Of a stretch of DNA of 64,000 nucleotides, positions 8,390-16,499 are shown piece by piece. The number at the start of each line of letters is the position of its first letter. The first letter of the stretch is position 1. This stretch comes from Herbaspirillum sp. GW103 (GTDB taxonomy: Bacteria; Pseudomonadota; Gammaproteobacteria; Burkholderiales; Burkholderiaceae_D): assembly GCF_000261365.1 (NCBI RefSeq), contig NZ_AJVC01000003.1:806001-870000 (forward strand), read 5' to 3'. The position numbers and the translations under genes were made by a program. The notes under the pieces are model-generated. The model did not search any database. It worked only from the letters and a program-made list of their open reading frames with translations, and was not told the origin of the DNA.

Positions 8390-8556
8390 GTACAATCCTT
8401 GTGTCAACGGCAACATGCACTTTGCGAGGCGGAAAAGGCAATCTTTCTCCTGCATATATATAGGCAGACACATGAGATTTGATGCCGCCAAGTCGGAAAG
8501 TGTGGCGCGCTGACCGCTCGATCTCACCGCCGGGGCGGCGTTTGTGGGCTCCGACA

Positions 8557-8585
8557 TTGCCCTGGTGGGCGAAAGCTAGTATGAT
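8557..8585 (+). promoter_or_regulatory. Sigma-70-type promoter for the rpsF operon
   Basis: TTGCCC (8557-8562) and TATGAT (8580-8585) are 17 bases apart. A start near 8592 would give a leader of about 67 bases that contains the hairpin at 8602-8629. Found by eye. Confidence 0.55.
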
Positions 8586-8601
8586 CTCGGGTTTTCCTCT
8601 T

Positions 8602-8629
8602 CCCACACCCGTCTTGACGCCGGGGTGGG
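8602..8629 (+). promoter_or_regulatory. Candidate S6:S18-binding leader motif upstream of rpsF
   Basis: CCCAC (8602-8606) pairs with GTGGG (8625-8629), extended by CC/GG. An inner hairpin CGT/ACG with a CTTG loop spans 8610-8619. Directly after the inner hairpin is an unpaired CCG (8620-8622). A CCG in the 3' bulge below a short hairpin is the hallmark of the known rpsF leader that binds the S6:S18 complex and represses the operon. Both proteins are encoded just downstream. Structure drawn by hand. Confidence 0.6.
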
Positions 8630-8658
8630 CGTCTTCAATAAGTCCATAAGGAGTCTAC

Positions 8659-9024
8659 ATGCGTCATTATGAAATCGTATTTATCGTCCACCCGGACCAA
8701 AGCGAGCAAGTGCCGGCGATGATCGAGCGTTACAAGGGCATCGTCACCACCCGCGGCGGCAAGGTCCACCGTGTCGAAGATTGGGGCCGTCGTCAACTGG
8801 CCTACCAGATCCAGAAGCTGGCCAAGGCTCACTACGTCTGCCTGAACATCGAAGTCGACAGCGAAACGCTGGCTGAAATCGAAACCGGCTTCAAGTTCAA
8901 CGACGCCGTCCTGCGCCACCTGACCGTCAAGATGAAGAAGGCCGAAACCGGTCCTTCCCCCATCCTGAAGGCAGTGCAGAAGGAAGACGCGGCCAAGAGC
9001 CGTACCGAAGCACCGGCAGCTTAA
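8659..9024 (+). CDS. rpsF: 30S ribosomal protein bS6
   Basis: A protein of 121 residues with the S6 fold signature: [29 protein letters not shown], then [33 protein letters not shown], and [14 protein letters not shown]6 binds with S18 to the platform of the small subunit. TAAGGAG precedes the ATG. The C-terminal tail after about 100 is Lys/Glu/Ala-rich, as usual. First gene of rpsF-priB-rpsR-rplI. Confidence 0.98.
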   Translation: MRHYEIVFIVHPDQSEQVPAMIERYKGIVTTRGGKVHRVEDWGRRQLAYQIQKLAKAHYVCLNIEVDSETLAEIETGFKFNDAVLRHLTVKMKKAETGPSPILKAVQKEDAAKSRTEAPAA

Positions 9025-9045
9025 GCGCTGCGAACATCGCGGAGA

Positions 9046-9345
9046 GTGAACCAGTTTCAAGTCATCGCCAGCCTGGCAGAACGTGATGTTTTACGTTACA
9101 CGCCGGCCGGTATCCCGATTGTCACTGCCAGGTTGCAGCATCAGTCGGAACAGATGGAAGCTGGCATGCAGCGTCAGGTCGAATTCGAGATCGCAGCGCT
9201 GGCAGCAGGGGAAATCTCCGGTGCCCTCAACAAGGCGGCACTGGGTGAAGTCTTCCGGTTCACCGGCTTTCTGGCCCGCAGGAATCGCAACAGCAAGAGT
9301 GTCGTGTTTCATATCGTTGATTTTGGCCCGGTCGCGTCGGATTGA
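9046..9345 (+). CDS. priB: Primosomal replication protein N (PriB)
   Basis: A single-stranded DNA-binding OB-fold protein of 99 residues. It aligns with E. coli PriB through TPAGIPIVTARLQHQSEQMEAGMQRQVEFEI and the C-terminal VVFHIVDF. PriB helps PriA reload DnaB at stalled forks, and dnaB lies 1.2 kb downstream. Start GTG at 9046 is chosen from the alignment of the N-terminus with E. coli PriB. The only purine-rich site, GGAG at 9041-9044, lies one base from this GTG, which is unusually close; coupling to rpsF, which ends 21 bases upstream, may help initiation. Confidence 0.93.
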   Translation: MNQFQVIASLAERDVLRYTPAGIPIVTARLQHQSEQMEAGMQRQVEFEIAALAAGEISGALNKAALGEVFRFTGFLARRNRNSKSVVFHIVDFGPVASD

Positions 9346-9399
9346 AGACGCAAGGTAGCCAAACAGACCTTACCCAATTTTTAGATACAGGAGCCAACC

Positions 9400-9684
9400 A
9401 TGGCATTCGGTAAAAAGTTCGATAAAAGCAAGCTGAAAAACAAGCGTCAACAGCAAAACCCGCTGTTCAAGCGCAAGAAATTCTGCCGTTTCACCGCCGC
9501 TGGCGTTGAACAGGTCGATTACAAGGACGTGGACACCCTGAAGGACTTCGTCCAGGAAAACGGCAAGATCATGCCGGCACGCCTGACCGGTACCAAGGCC
9601 CACTACCAGCGTCAAGTTGACACCGCCATCAAGCGCGCGCGTTACCTGGCCCTGCTGCCGTACACCGATCTGCACAACGCCTAA
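9400..9684 (+). CDS. rpsR: 30S ribosomal protein bS18
   Basis: A protein of 94 residues with a basic N-terminal arm ([29 protein letters not shown]) and the S18 core [52 protein letters not shown]. Binds 16S rRNA with S6. The single Cys in KKFCRF is in the position that binds zinc only when other cysteines are present, so zinc binding is not expected. AGGAG precedes the ATG. Confidence 0.98.
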   Translation: MAFGKKFDKSKLKNKRQQQNPLFKRKKFCRFTAAGVEQVDYKDVDTLKDFVQENGKIMPARLTGTKAHYQRQVDTAIKRARYLALLPYTDLHNA

Positions 9685-9710
9685 TCAGCGTCGAGAAATA
9701 GGAGAAAAAC

Positions 9711-10163
9711 ATGCAAGTCATTCTGTTGGAAAAAATCGTGAATCTCGGCGGTCTGGGTGATGTCGTGCGCGTCAAGGACGGTTTCGCACGCAACTTCCTG
9801 ATCCCGCAACGCAAGGCCCGCCGCGCTACCGATGCAGCCATCGCTGAATTCGAAGCCAAGCGCGCCGAGCTGGAAAAGGCCGCTGCCGAGAAGCTGGCCG
9901 CCGCTCAAGCCCAAGGCGAAAAGCTGGCTGGCGCCACCGTGGAAGTCGCTCAGAAGGCCGGTGTTGACGGTCGTCTGTTCGGTTCCGTGACCAACTTCGA
10001 CATCGCTGAAGCGCTGGGCAAGAAGGGCTTCGCCGTCGAAAAGTCGCAAGTGCGTCTGCCCAACGGCCCGCTGAAGATCGTTGGCGAACACCCGGTGTCG
10101 GTGGCTCTGCACACCGACGTGGTGGTCGACGTCACCATCGCAGTCAAGGGCGAGCAAGCGTAA
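9711..10163 (+). CDS. rplI: 50S ribosomal protein bL9
   Basis: A protein of 150 residues beginning [40 protein letters not shown], the conserved N-terminal globular domain of L9. A long connecting helix (about 42-75) and a C-terminal domain ending in [13 protein letters not shown] follow. L9 binds near the L1 stalk of 23S rRNA. Last gene of the rpsF operon, followed by an intrinsic terminator. AGGAG lies upstream. Confidence 0.98.
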   Translation: MQVILLEKIVNLGGLGDVVRVKDGFARNFLIPQRKARRATDAAIAEFEAKRAELEKAAAEKLAAAQAQGEKLAGATVEVAQKAGVDGRLFGSVTNFDIAEALGKKGFAVEKSQVRLPNGPLKIVGEHPVSVALHTDVVVDVTIAVKGEQA

Positions 10164-10196
10164 TACGCCTGTTTGCTGCAATTCGTTTTGCAATGG

Positions 10197-10222
10197 AAAA
10201 GCCGGGTTCGCCTGGCTTTTTT
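10197..10222 (+). terminator. Intrinsic terminator of the rpsF-rplI operon
   Basis: AAAAGCCGGG (10197-10206), loop TTCG, CCTGGCTTTT with one G-U pair, then further T. Lies 33 bases after the rplI stop. Confidence 0.88.
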
Positions 10223-10361
10223 ATTGTCTTTGCCTCCGGCGTCCCGCTGGCGGTCGTCGCGATCCGCCGGGATGTCGGGGGCTTCATATGGCATTCGTTC
10301 ATATGAAGCGGCAGGTCGTGCAAAAACGTTCGGCCTGACCTACGGCTTCACATCAGCAGGT

Positions 10362-10367
10362 TATAAT
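10362..10367 (+). promoter_or_regulatory. Possible -10 element of dnaB
   Basis: A perfect TATAAT ends eight bases before the preferred dnaB ATG at 10375. Transcription starting at the usual distance would begin at or next to that ATG. No good -35 element is seen at 16-18 bases. Confidence 0.5.
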
Positions 10368-10374
10368 GCGCGCC

Positions 10375-11811
10375 ATGAAAGAATCGTCCCGCGGCAATCC
10401 AGAATTTTTCCGTGGCCAGAAGGAGTCCTCCGATCCCCAGATCGATGCGCTCCGCGTGCCGCCACACTCCATCGAGGCCGAGCAGTCGGTGCTGGGCGGC
10501 CTGCTGCTGGACAACGCAGCCTGGGACCGCATTGCCGATTTCGTCAGCGCTGACGACTTCTATCGCTACGACCATCGCATCATCTTCGAGCACATCGTCA
10601 AGCTCATCAACAGCACCAAGCCGGCTGACGTCATCACCGTCTATGAAGCCATGTCCACCAGCGGCAAGGCCGAAGAGGTGGGTGGCCTGGTGTATCTGAA
10701 TGCGCTGGCGCAAAACACCCCTTCTGCTGCCAACATCCGCCGCTATGCCGAGATCGTCCGTGATCGCGGTATCCTGCGCAAGCTCATCACGGTGGCCGAC
10801 GAAATTTCCGGTAACGCCTTCAATCCGCAGGGCAAGGATGTGAAGTCCATGCTGGACGAGGCCGAATCCAAGATCTTCGCCATCGCCGAAGAAGGTTCGC
10901 GTGGCTCCCAGGGTTTCATGGAAATCCAGCCGCTGTTGACGCAGGTGGTCGAGCGCATCGACGAACTCTACAACCGCGACAGCTCCAGCGACATCACCGG
11001 CGTACCCACCGGCTTCATGGACCTGGACAAGATGACTTCCGGCCTGCAGCCGGGTGACCTGATCATCGTCGCGGGTCGTCCTTCCATGGGTAAAACCGCT
11101 TTCTCGATCAACATCGGCGAACATGTGGCCATCGAGTCGGGTCTGCCGGTGGCCGTATTTTCCATGGAAATGGGCGGGGCCCAGCTGGCCATGCGTATGC
11201 TGGGTTCGGTTGGTCGGCTGGATCAGCACCGCCTGCGTACCGGCCGCCTGCTCGACGAGGACTGGCCGCGCCTGACGCACGCCATCCAGAAGATGAACGA
11301 TGCTCAGTTCTACATCGATGAAACCCCGGCGCTGTCGCCCATCGAATTGCGCGCACGTTCGCGCCGCCTGGCGCGTCAATGCGGCAAGCTGGGCCTGATC
11401 ATCATCGACTACCTGCAGCTCATGTCCGGCAACGGCGGCAGCTCTTCCGAAAACCGCGCCTCCGAAATCTCGGAAATCTCGCGTAGCCTGAAGGGCCTGG
11501 CCAAGGAACTCAATTGTCCGGTGATCGCCCTGTCGCAGCTGAACCGCTCGCTGGAACAGCGTCCCAACAAGCGTCCCGTGATGTCCGACCTGCGCGAATC
11601 GGGTGCCATCGAGCAGGATGCGGACGTCATTTTGTTCATTTACCGCGATGAAGTTTACAATCCGGACTCGCCCGACAAGGGTACGGCGGAAATCATCATC
11701 GGCAAGCAGCGTAATGGCCCCATCGGCAGCATTCGCCTGTCCTTCCTGGGGATGTATACCAAGTACGACAACTATATCGGCAATCTGGCGCAGCCTTACG
11801 GCGGCGACTGA
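10375..11811 (+). CDS. dnaB: Replicative DNA helicase DnaB
   Basis: A protein of 478 residues. The N-terminal domain (VPPHSIEAEQSVLGGLLLDNAAWDRIADFV) binds primase. The RecA-like helicase domain has Walker A GRPSMGKT at 234-241, VFSMEMGGAQLAMRML, the Walker B region LGLIIIDYLQLM, and GAIEQDADVILFIYRDEVYN near the end. DnaB is the hexameric fork helicase. ATG at 10375 (MKESSRG) is preferred to the one at 10366, which overlaps the TATAAT sequence. No ribosome-binding site is visible before either ATG, consistent with a leaderless message. It stands alone between terminators. Confidence 0.97.
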   Translation: MKESSRGNPEFFRGQKESSDPQIDALRVPPHSIEAEQSVLGGLLLDNAAWDRIADFVSADDFYRYDHRIIFEHIVKLINSTKPADVITVYEAMSTSGKAEEVGGLVYLNALAQNTPSAANIRRYAEIVRDRGILRKLITVADEISGNAFNPQGKDVKSMLDEAESKIFAIAEEGSRGSQGFMEIQPLLTQVVERIDELYNRDSSSDITGVPTGFMDLDKMTSGLQPGDLIIVAGRPSMGKTAFSINIGEHVAIESGLPVAVFSMEMGGAQLAMRMLGSVGRLDQHRLRTGRLLDEDWPRLTHAIQKMNDAQFYIDETPALSPIELRARSRRLARQCGKLGLIIIDYLQLMSGNGGSSSENRASEISEISRSLKGLAKELNCPVIALSQLNRSLEQRPNKRPVMSDLRESGAIEQDADVILFIYRDEVYNPDSPDKGTAEIIIGKQRNGPIGSIRLSFLGMYTKYDNYIGNLAQPYGGD

Positions 11812-11818
11812 GGCCATG

Positions 11819-11845
11819 GGCGACGCGCCGGTCAGGTGCGTCGCC
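11819..11845 (+). other. Hairpin after dnaB
   Basis: GGCGACGC (11819-11826) pairs with GCGTCGCC (11838-11845) eight bases after the dnaB stop. No T-run follows, so it may stabilise the 3' end or act with Rho. Nothing else is recognisable in the 200 bases before the next gene. Confidence 0.45.
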
Positions 11846-12011
11846 GGAGGATCACGGGCAGCCTTGGGGCGCCCGTGGCATGCAAGGCGGACGGCTCCCA
11901 AGGCCGTTCGTGCAGGACCGGCAGGGCGGGATACCGGCTTCCATGGGGGCAGCCGCAGGCCGGTTCGAAACGGCGCTTGAACCGGGCGCTAACCATTGAT
12001 GAGAGAGAAAA

Positions 12012-12638
12012 ATGTTTGGACGATTGATGCCGACTGAAGGCAAATTCTTTGACCTTTTCAATCAGCATGCAGAGCTGGCGGTCAAGTGTGCGAAGGAAAT
12101 GGTAGCGCTGATGACCAATTTCGATGACCTCGAAATCCGTGTGCATGCCATTGAAGCCGTCGAGAAGGAAGCCGACAAGATCACGCACAATGCCATCGAA
12201 CTGCTGCACAAGACTTTCATCACGCCGCTGGACCGTGATGACATCCACCAGCTGATCACGCGCATGGACGATATCCTGGACCTGCTGGAAGACGCTGCCC
12301 AGACCATTTCGCTGTACGACATCAAGTCCATCACGCCGGAGGCCAAGCGCCTGGCCGAGCTGTGCCTGTCCTGCGCCGAGAAGGTGCAGGCGGCCGTGGG
12401 CCTGCTGTCGAACATGGACAATTCGCGCCAGATCCTGGCGATCTGCCAGGAAATCGACCGCCTGGAATCCGACGCCGACCACGTCATGCGTGCGGCCATG
12501 TCCAAGCTGTTCCGCGATGAACCTGATGTACGCACCCTGATCAAGCTCAAGGCCATCTACGAAATCCTGGAAACCGTCACCGACCGCTGCGAAGACGTGG
12601 CCAACATCATCGAAGGCATCATCGTCGAAAACGCCTGA
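12012..12638 (+). CDS. DUF47 / PhoU-like protein, accessory to the Pit phosphate transporter
   Basis: A protein of 208 residues that is entirely alpha-helical: MFGRLMPTEGKFFDLFNQHAELAVKCAKEM, then IEAVEKEADKITHNAIELLHKTFITPLDRDDIHQLITRMDDILDLLEDAAQTI. This is the TIGR00153/DUF47 family, structurally related to PhoU. The E-x3-D and D-x2-H motifs (EKEADKITH, DRDDIHQL) are those that bind metal clusters in PhoU. Genes of this family commonly precede Pit transporters, as here with a gap of 70 bases, and are thought to modulate them. GAGAG lies before the ATG. Confidence 0.9.
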   Translation: MFGRLMPTEGKFFDLFNQHAELAVKCAKEMVALMTNFDDLEIRVHAIEAVEKEADKITHNAIELLHKTFITPLDRDDIHQLITRMDDILDLLEDAAQTISLYDIKSITPEAKRLAELCLSCAEKVQAAVGLLSNMDNSRQILAICQEIDRLESDADHVMRAAMSKLFRDEPDVRTLIKLKAIYEILETVTDRCEDVANIIEGIIVENA

Positions 12639-12708
12639 TCTGTCGGCGTAGCGGCGATTCCCTCGATTTCCGACGGGGACGCCGCTGCTTTCACACAACG
12701 GTTTCCCC

Positions 12709-13716
12709 ATGCAAACAATCCAAATCAGCTTACATATTCTCGCGTTGTTGATCGTCCTGGCCTTGCTGTTCGATTTCATGAACGGTTTCCACGATGCCGC
12801 CAACGCGATCGCTACCGTGGTCTCGACCGGCGTGCTGCGCCCGCAGACCGCCGTGGCCATGGCGGCCTTCTTCAATCTGGCCGCCGTGTTCGTGTTTCAC
12901 CAGCTGCACGTGGCGGCCTCGGTGGGCAAGGGCACCATCGAGCCAGCCATCGTTGACCAGTACGTCATCTTCGGTGCCCTCATCGGTGCCATCTTCTGGA
13001 ACCTGGTGACCTGGTACTACGGTATTCCGTCCTCGTCCTCGCATGCCCTGATCGGCGGCCTGGTCGGTGCGGCCGTGGCCAAGGCCGGTACCGGGGCGCT
13101 GATCTCGGCGGGTCTGTTGAAGACGATTCTCTTCATCGTGCTGTCTCCCTTGCTGGGCCTGGTGTTCGGCTCGCTGATGATGCTTGCGGTATCGTGGATC
13201 TTCTACCGCTCCACGCCGCGCAAGATCGACGGCTGGTTCCGGCGCCTGCAATTGCTGTCGGCCTCCATGTACAGCCTGGGCCACGGCGGCAATGATGCGC
13301 AGAAGACCATCGGCATCATCTGGATGCTGCTGATCGCCTCCGGCTATTCCTCGCCGGATGCACCGCCGATGTGGGTCATCATTGCCTGCTACTGCGCCAT
13401 CAGCCTGGGTACGCTCTTCGGTGGCTGGCGCATCGTCAAGACCATGGGCCAGAAAATCACCAAATTGAAGCCGGTCGGTGGTTTCTGCGCCGAAACCGGT
13501 GGCGCGATCACTCTGTTCATCGCCACGGCGCTGGGCATTCCGGTCTCGACCACGCACACCATCACCGGCGCCATCGTCGGCGTGGGGGCAGCACAGAAGA
13601 TGTCGGCCGTGCGTTGGGGCGTGGCCAGCAACATCGTCTGGGCGTGGATCTTCACCATCCCGGCCTCGGCCTTCGTGGCGGCGATCGCGTGGTGGATCGG
13701 CGTGCACGTGCTGTAA
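12709..13716 (+). CDS. pit: Inorganic phosphate transporter, Pit family
   Basis: A membrane protein of 335 residues with about ten hydrophobic segments. The duplicated PiT signature is present: FDFMNGFHDAANAIATVVSTGVL near the start and GHGGNDAQKTIGIIWMLL in the second half, followed by GIPVSTTHTITGAIVGVGA. Low-affinity uptake of phosphate as metal-phosphate with protons. It is shorter than E. coli PitA (499), lacking a large central loop, as is typical for the DUF47-linked subgroup. Likely co-transcribed with the DUF47 gene. Confidence 0.95.
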   Translation: MQTIQISLHILALLIVLALLFDFMNGFHDAANAIATVVSTGVLRPQTAVAMAAFFNLAAVFVFHQLHVAASVGKGTIEPAIVDQYVIFGALIGAIFWNLVTWYYGIPSSSSHALIGGLVGAAVAKAGTGALISAGLLKTILFIVLSPLLGLVFGSLMMLAVSWIFYRSTPRKIDGWFRRLQLLSASMYSLGHGGNDAQKTIGIIWMLLIASGYSSPDAPPMWVIIACYCAISLGTLFGGWRIVKTMGQKITKLKPVGGFCAETGGAITLFIATALGIPVSTTHTITGAIVGVGAAQKMSAVRWGVASNIVWAWIFTIPASAFVAAIAWWIGVHVL

Positions 13717-13756
13717 GTCGTTCCCGTTGGCGCGGCACTCGCCGCGCCGTGCAAAA

Positions 13757-13788
13757 GCAAAAAGCCACGTTTTCACGTGGCTTTTTGC
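13757..13788. terminator. Bidirectional intrinsic terminator between pit and phoH-like gene
   Basis: A perfect 14-bp stem, GCAAAAAGCCACGT (13757-13770) and ACGTGGCTTTTTGC (13775-13788), with loop TTTC. The T-rich arm follows the GC core on both strands, so it can serve both convergent genes. Confidence 0.92.
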
Positions 13789-13809
13789 ATTGATGCTGAA
13801 GAAAAATGA

Positions 13810-15513
13810 TTACAACACGTCGCTGGCGTGATCGGCCAGGCGCGAGCGTTCGCCCCGCGCCAGGGTGACATGCCCGCTGTGCGCCCAGCCCTTGAAGCGG
13901 TCGACCACATAGGTCAGGCCGCTGGAGCCTTCGGTCAGGTAGGGCGTGTCGATCTGGGCAATGTTGCCCAGGCAGACGATCTTGGTGCCGGGACCGGCGC
14001 GCGTGACCAGGGTCTTCATCTGCTTGGGCGTCAGGTTCTGGGCCTCGTCGATGATCAAGAACTTGTTCACGAAAGTGCGGCCGCGCATGAAGTTGAGCGA
14101 CTTGATCTTGATGCGCGAGCGGATCAGATCCTGGGTTGCAGCGCGACCCCATTCACCGGCATCGCCATCGGACTTGTTGAGCACTTCGAGGTTGTCATCG
14201 AAGGCGCCCATCCAGGGCCCCATCTTCTCTTCTTCCGTGCCCGGCAGGAAACCGATGTCTTCACCGACCGGCACCGTCACGCGGGTGACGATGATTTCGT
14301 TGTAGAGCTTGGTCTCCAGCACCTGCGCCAGGCCCGAGGCCAGTGCCAGCAGGGTCTTGCCGGTACCGGCCTGGCCCAGCAGGGTGACGAAATCACACTC
14401 CGGGTTCATCAGCAGGTTCAGCGCGAAGTTCTGCTCGCGGTTGCGTGCAGTGATGCCCCAGACACTGTTCTTGGCATGGCCAAAGTCGCGCAGGGTCTGC
14501 AACACGGCGGTCTTGCCGTTGATCTGGCTGACCTGACCGTAGAAGGCCGGCTCGCCATTCTTGGGTTCGATGAAGACGAACTGGTTGACCAGCAGCGACG
14601 GCACGTAGGGGCCGGTCACACGGTAGTAGGTATAGCTGCTGCCGTGGCGGCTTTCCTGCCAGGACTCCATGCCTTTGCCGTGCTTGTTCCAGAAGTCATC
14701 CGGCAACTGCTGGATACCCGAATACAGCAGGTCGGTATCTTCCAGCACATGGTCATTGAAGTAATCTTCGGCGGGCAGACCGATGGCACGCGCCTTCAGA
14801 CGCATGTTGATGTCCTTGGAGACCAGCACCACCGGACGGTCCGGATACTGCTGGTCCAGCGCGCGCACCACACCCAGGATTTGGTTGTCGGCCTTGCCCT
14901 CGGGCAGGCCTTCGGGCAGGGCGGCGTTCTGCAGCTTGGTCTGGAAGTACAGACGACCCTTGGCATCCTTGTTGCCCAGCTTGGACAAGGGAATGCCCAG
15001 GTCGATCGCATCTTCGGCAATATCCGACACCAGCGCATCCAGCGAACGCGAAATCTGGCGCGCATTGCGGGCCACTTCGGACATGCCCTTCTTGTGGTTG
15101 TCCAGTTCTTCCAGCGTGACCATGGGCAGGTAGATGTCGTGTTCCTCGAAGCGGAACAGCGAGGTCGGATCGTGCATCAGCACGTTGGTATCCAGCACGA
15201 ACAGCTTGGACTTGCCCAGCTTGTCGGCCACGCGGCTGGTGGGCGACTTGGGACGGACTTCGGTGCTCTTGGGAGCGACCTTGGGTTTCTCGGCCACGGC
15301 GGCAGTCTTGCCGGTGATGCGCGCACGGGGCGCTGCGACCTTGGTGTCGGAGACGTCGGCAACGGCAACTGCAACTTCTTGTGGTGCAACTACGGGAGCG
15401 GAGGTTTCAACGAGAGTGATGTTCGGTTTGACGGGCTTGTTGCGATCGGCCTTGGGATAGTCCTCGGGAGACAGCATCGAAGCTGGTTTGCTCGGCATTT
15501 TGGGCAGGGGCAT
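13810..15513 (-). CDS. PIN domain-PhoH ATPase protein (PhoH2-type)
   Basis: A protein of 567 residues. The N-terminal about 90 are disordered and Pro/Val/Ala-rich. A PIN-type nuclease domain follows at about 100-230 (SKLFVLDTNVLMHDPTSL, VTLEELDNHKKG, VLVSKDINMRLKA), with acidic residues suited to metal binding. The PhoH ATPase domain fills about 350-565, with Walker A LLGQAGTGKT near 376-385, Walker B FLIIDEAQN near 484 and VVDRFKG. PIN-PhoH proteins in other bacteria unwind and cut RNA. ATG at 15513 is preferred to an ATG ten codons upstream because GAGG lies before it. Single gene, convergent with pit. Confidence 0.92.
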   Translation of the reverse strand: MPLPKMPSKPASMLSPEDYPKADRNKPVKPNITLVETSAPVVAPQEVAVAVADVSDTKVAAPRARITGKTAAVAEKPKVAPKSTEVRPKSPTSRVADKLGKSKLFVLDTNVLMHDPTSLFRFEEHDIYLPMVTLEELDNHKKGMSEVARNARQISRSLDALVSDIAEDAIDLGIPLSKLGNKDAKGRLYFQTKLQNAALPEGLPEGKADNQILGVVRALDQQYPDRPVVLVSKDINMRLKARAIGLPAEDYFNDHVLEDTDLLYSGIQQLPDDFWNKHGKGMESWQESRHGSSYTYYRVTGPYVPSLLVNQFVFIEPKNGEPAFYGQVSQINGKTAVLQTLRDFGHAKNSVWGITARNREQNFALNLLMNPECDFVTLLGQAGTGKTLLALASGLAQVLETKLYNEIIVTRVTVPVGEDIGFLPGTEEEKMGPWMGAFDDNLEVLNKSDGDAGEWGRAATQDLIRSRIKIKSLNFMRGRTFVNKFLIIDEAQNLTPKQMKTLVTRAGPGTKIVCLGNIAQIDTPYLTEGSSGLTYVVDRFKGWAHSGHVTLARGERSRLADHASDVL

Positions 15514-15972
15514 CAGGACCTCGGAAGTGGATGAAGAAAACACCGCTTTGTCAGAGCGAACAGGTGAAGCAATACATCAGACAGCAAAGGGAGGGATCTT
15601 GCTGCGGGGCCGGGCATGCCAATGAAATCCTTGCACCTGTCGTGCAGCGTGCCGGACGGGTCCGGACGGTATGCCGACAGGCAATGGGCGAGGGCTTGAT
15701 TGGCCTGGACGGCGAGGGTGGCAAAGTAAAAAGTAAAAAAGCCGTTTCGGCAGGCCTCGGGCCTTAACCTGAAACGGCTTCCAGCAAACGTTTTTCTGTT
15801 TGAATTCAATGGCTTGTATCGTTTGACCGCATGGTTGGAACACGTCGCAGGCACTTGCCAGGTACCGGCGCCGCGGCCTGAATCGAAGTCTGCTTCCGGA
15901 GGCTGGACGCAGCAGCCTGATGGGCTATTGCGATGCAGCAACCGGACCGTCTGTTCAGGTATGAAACTTCAT
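15514..15972. other. Intergenic region between phoH-like gene and bcp; possible small RNA or long 3' leader
   Basis: 459 bases with no convincing coding frame. It holds a strong minus-strand terminator at 15739-15780. Between that terminator and the bcp stop are about 190 bases with several short self-complementary segments, for example around 15860-15872 (GGCACTTGCC). This could be an unusually long bcp 3' end or a separate small RNA read on the minus strand. The 225 bases next to the phoH-like gene should contain its promoter; I see no clear match. Confidence 0.4.
15735..15780 (-). terminator. Intrinsic terminator with inner hairpin, downstream of bcp
   Basis: AAGCCGTTTC (15739-15748) pairs with GAAACGGCTT (15771-15780). 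The 22-base loop contains its own hairpin AGGCC/GGCCT. On the minus strand it is followed by TTTTTTAC. Confidence 0.85.
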
Positions 15973-16449
15973 TCAGGCCAGGGTTTTGATGAAGGACAGC
16001 ACCTCATCCACGTGTGCAGGAACCTTCACTCCACGCCATTCTTTCACCACTTTGCCTGCGGCGTCAATCACAAACGTGCTGCGCTCCACGCCGCGCACCT
16101 GCTTGCCATACATGTTTTTCATCTTCATGACATCGAACATGGTGCACAGGCTTTCGTCGGGATCGGAGATCAGCTCGAAGGGCATGCCCAGCTTGCCCTT
16201 GAAGTTTTCGTGGGACTTCAGGCTGTCGCGGCTGATGCCGAAGATTTCGGTATTGGCGGCCTGGAACTCGGGATGCAGGTCGCGGAACTGCATGCCCTCG
16301 GTGGTGCAGCCGGGGGTGTTGTCCTTGGGATAGAAGTACAGGACCAGGTTCTTGCCGCGATAGTCGGCCAGGTTGAAGGTCTTGCCACTGGTCATGGCGG
16401 CCGAGAAGTCCGGCACGGTCTTGTTCAGGAGGGATGGTCGGTCTGTCAA
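15973..16449 (-). CDS. bcp: Thioredoxin-dependent thiol peroxidase, Bcp/PrxQ peroxiredoxin
   Basis: A protein of 158 residues with the AhpC/TSA fold: LVLYFYPKDNTPGCTTEGMQFRD carries the peroxidatic Cys48 in PGCT, and FGISRDS and STFVIDAAGKV follow. It reduces peroxides in the cytosol. E. coli Bcp has a second cysteine five residues after the first; here that position is Met53, so the usual resolving cysteine is missing. The only other cysteine is Cys102, which matches E. coli Cys99. It may work as a one-cysteine enzyme or use Cys102. The gene lies between the Ara4N locus and the phoH-like gene. Confidence 0.95.
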   Translation of the reverse strand: MTDRPSLLNKTVPDFSAAMTSGKTFNLADYRGKNLVLYFYPKDNTPGCTTEGMQFRDLHPEFQAANTEIFGISRDSLKSHENFKGKLGMPFELISDPDESLCTMFDVMKMKNMYGKQVRGVERSTFVIDAAGKVVKEWRGVKVPAHVDEVLSFIKTLA

Positions 16450-16499
16450 AGTGGCGCCCCGTAGGTGAAATCTTGTTGGTGGAGGGTTGGCTGGCGGGA

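Noticed and set aside
11955-11975. GGTTCGAA near 11959, resembling a tRNA T-loop
   Set aside because: No acceptor stem or anticodon arm could be built around it.
13828-15534. Plus-strand open frame of about 570 codons opposite the PIN-PhoH gene
   Set aside because: Shadow of the real gene; composition is rich in Gly/Gln/His/Val without domains, and there is no ribosome-binding site.
15790-15960. 6S RNA at this position
   Set aside because: A few short resemblances exist, but I could not draw the characteristic large central bubble between two long stems. Kept only as an unspecified small-RNA possibility.
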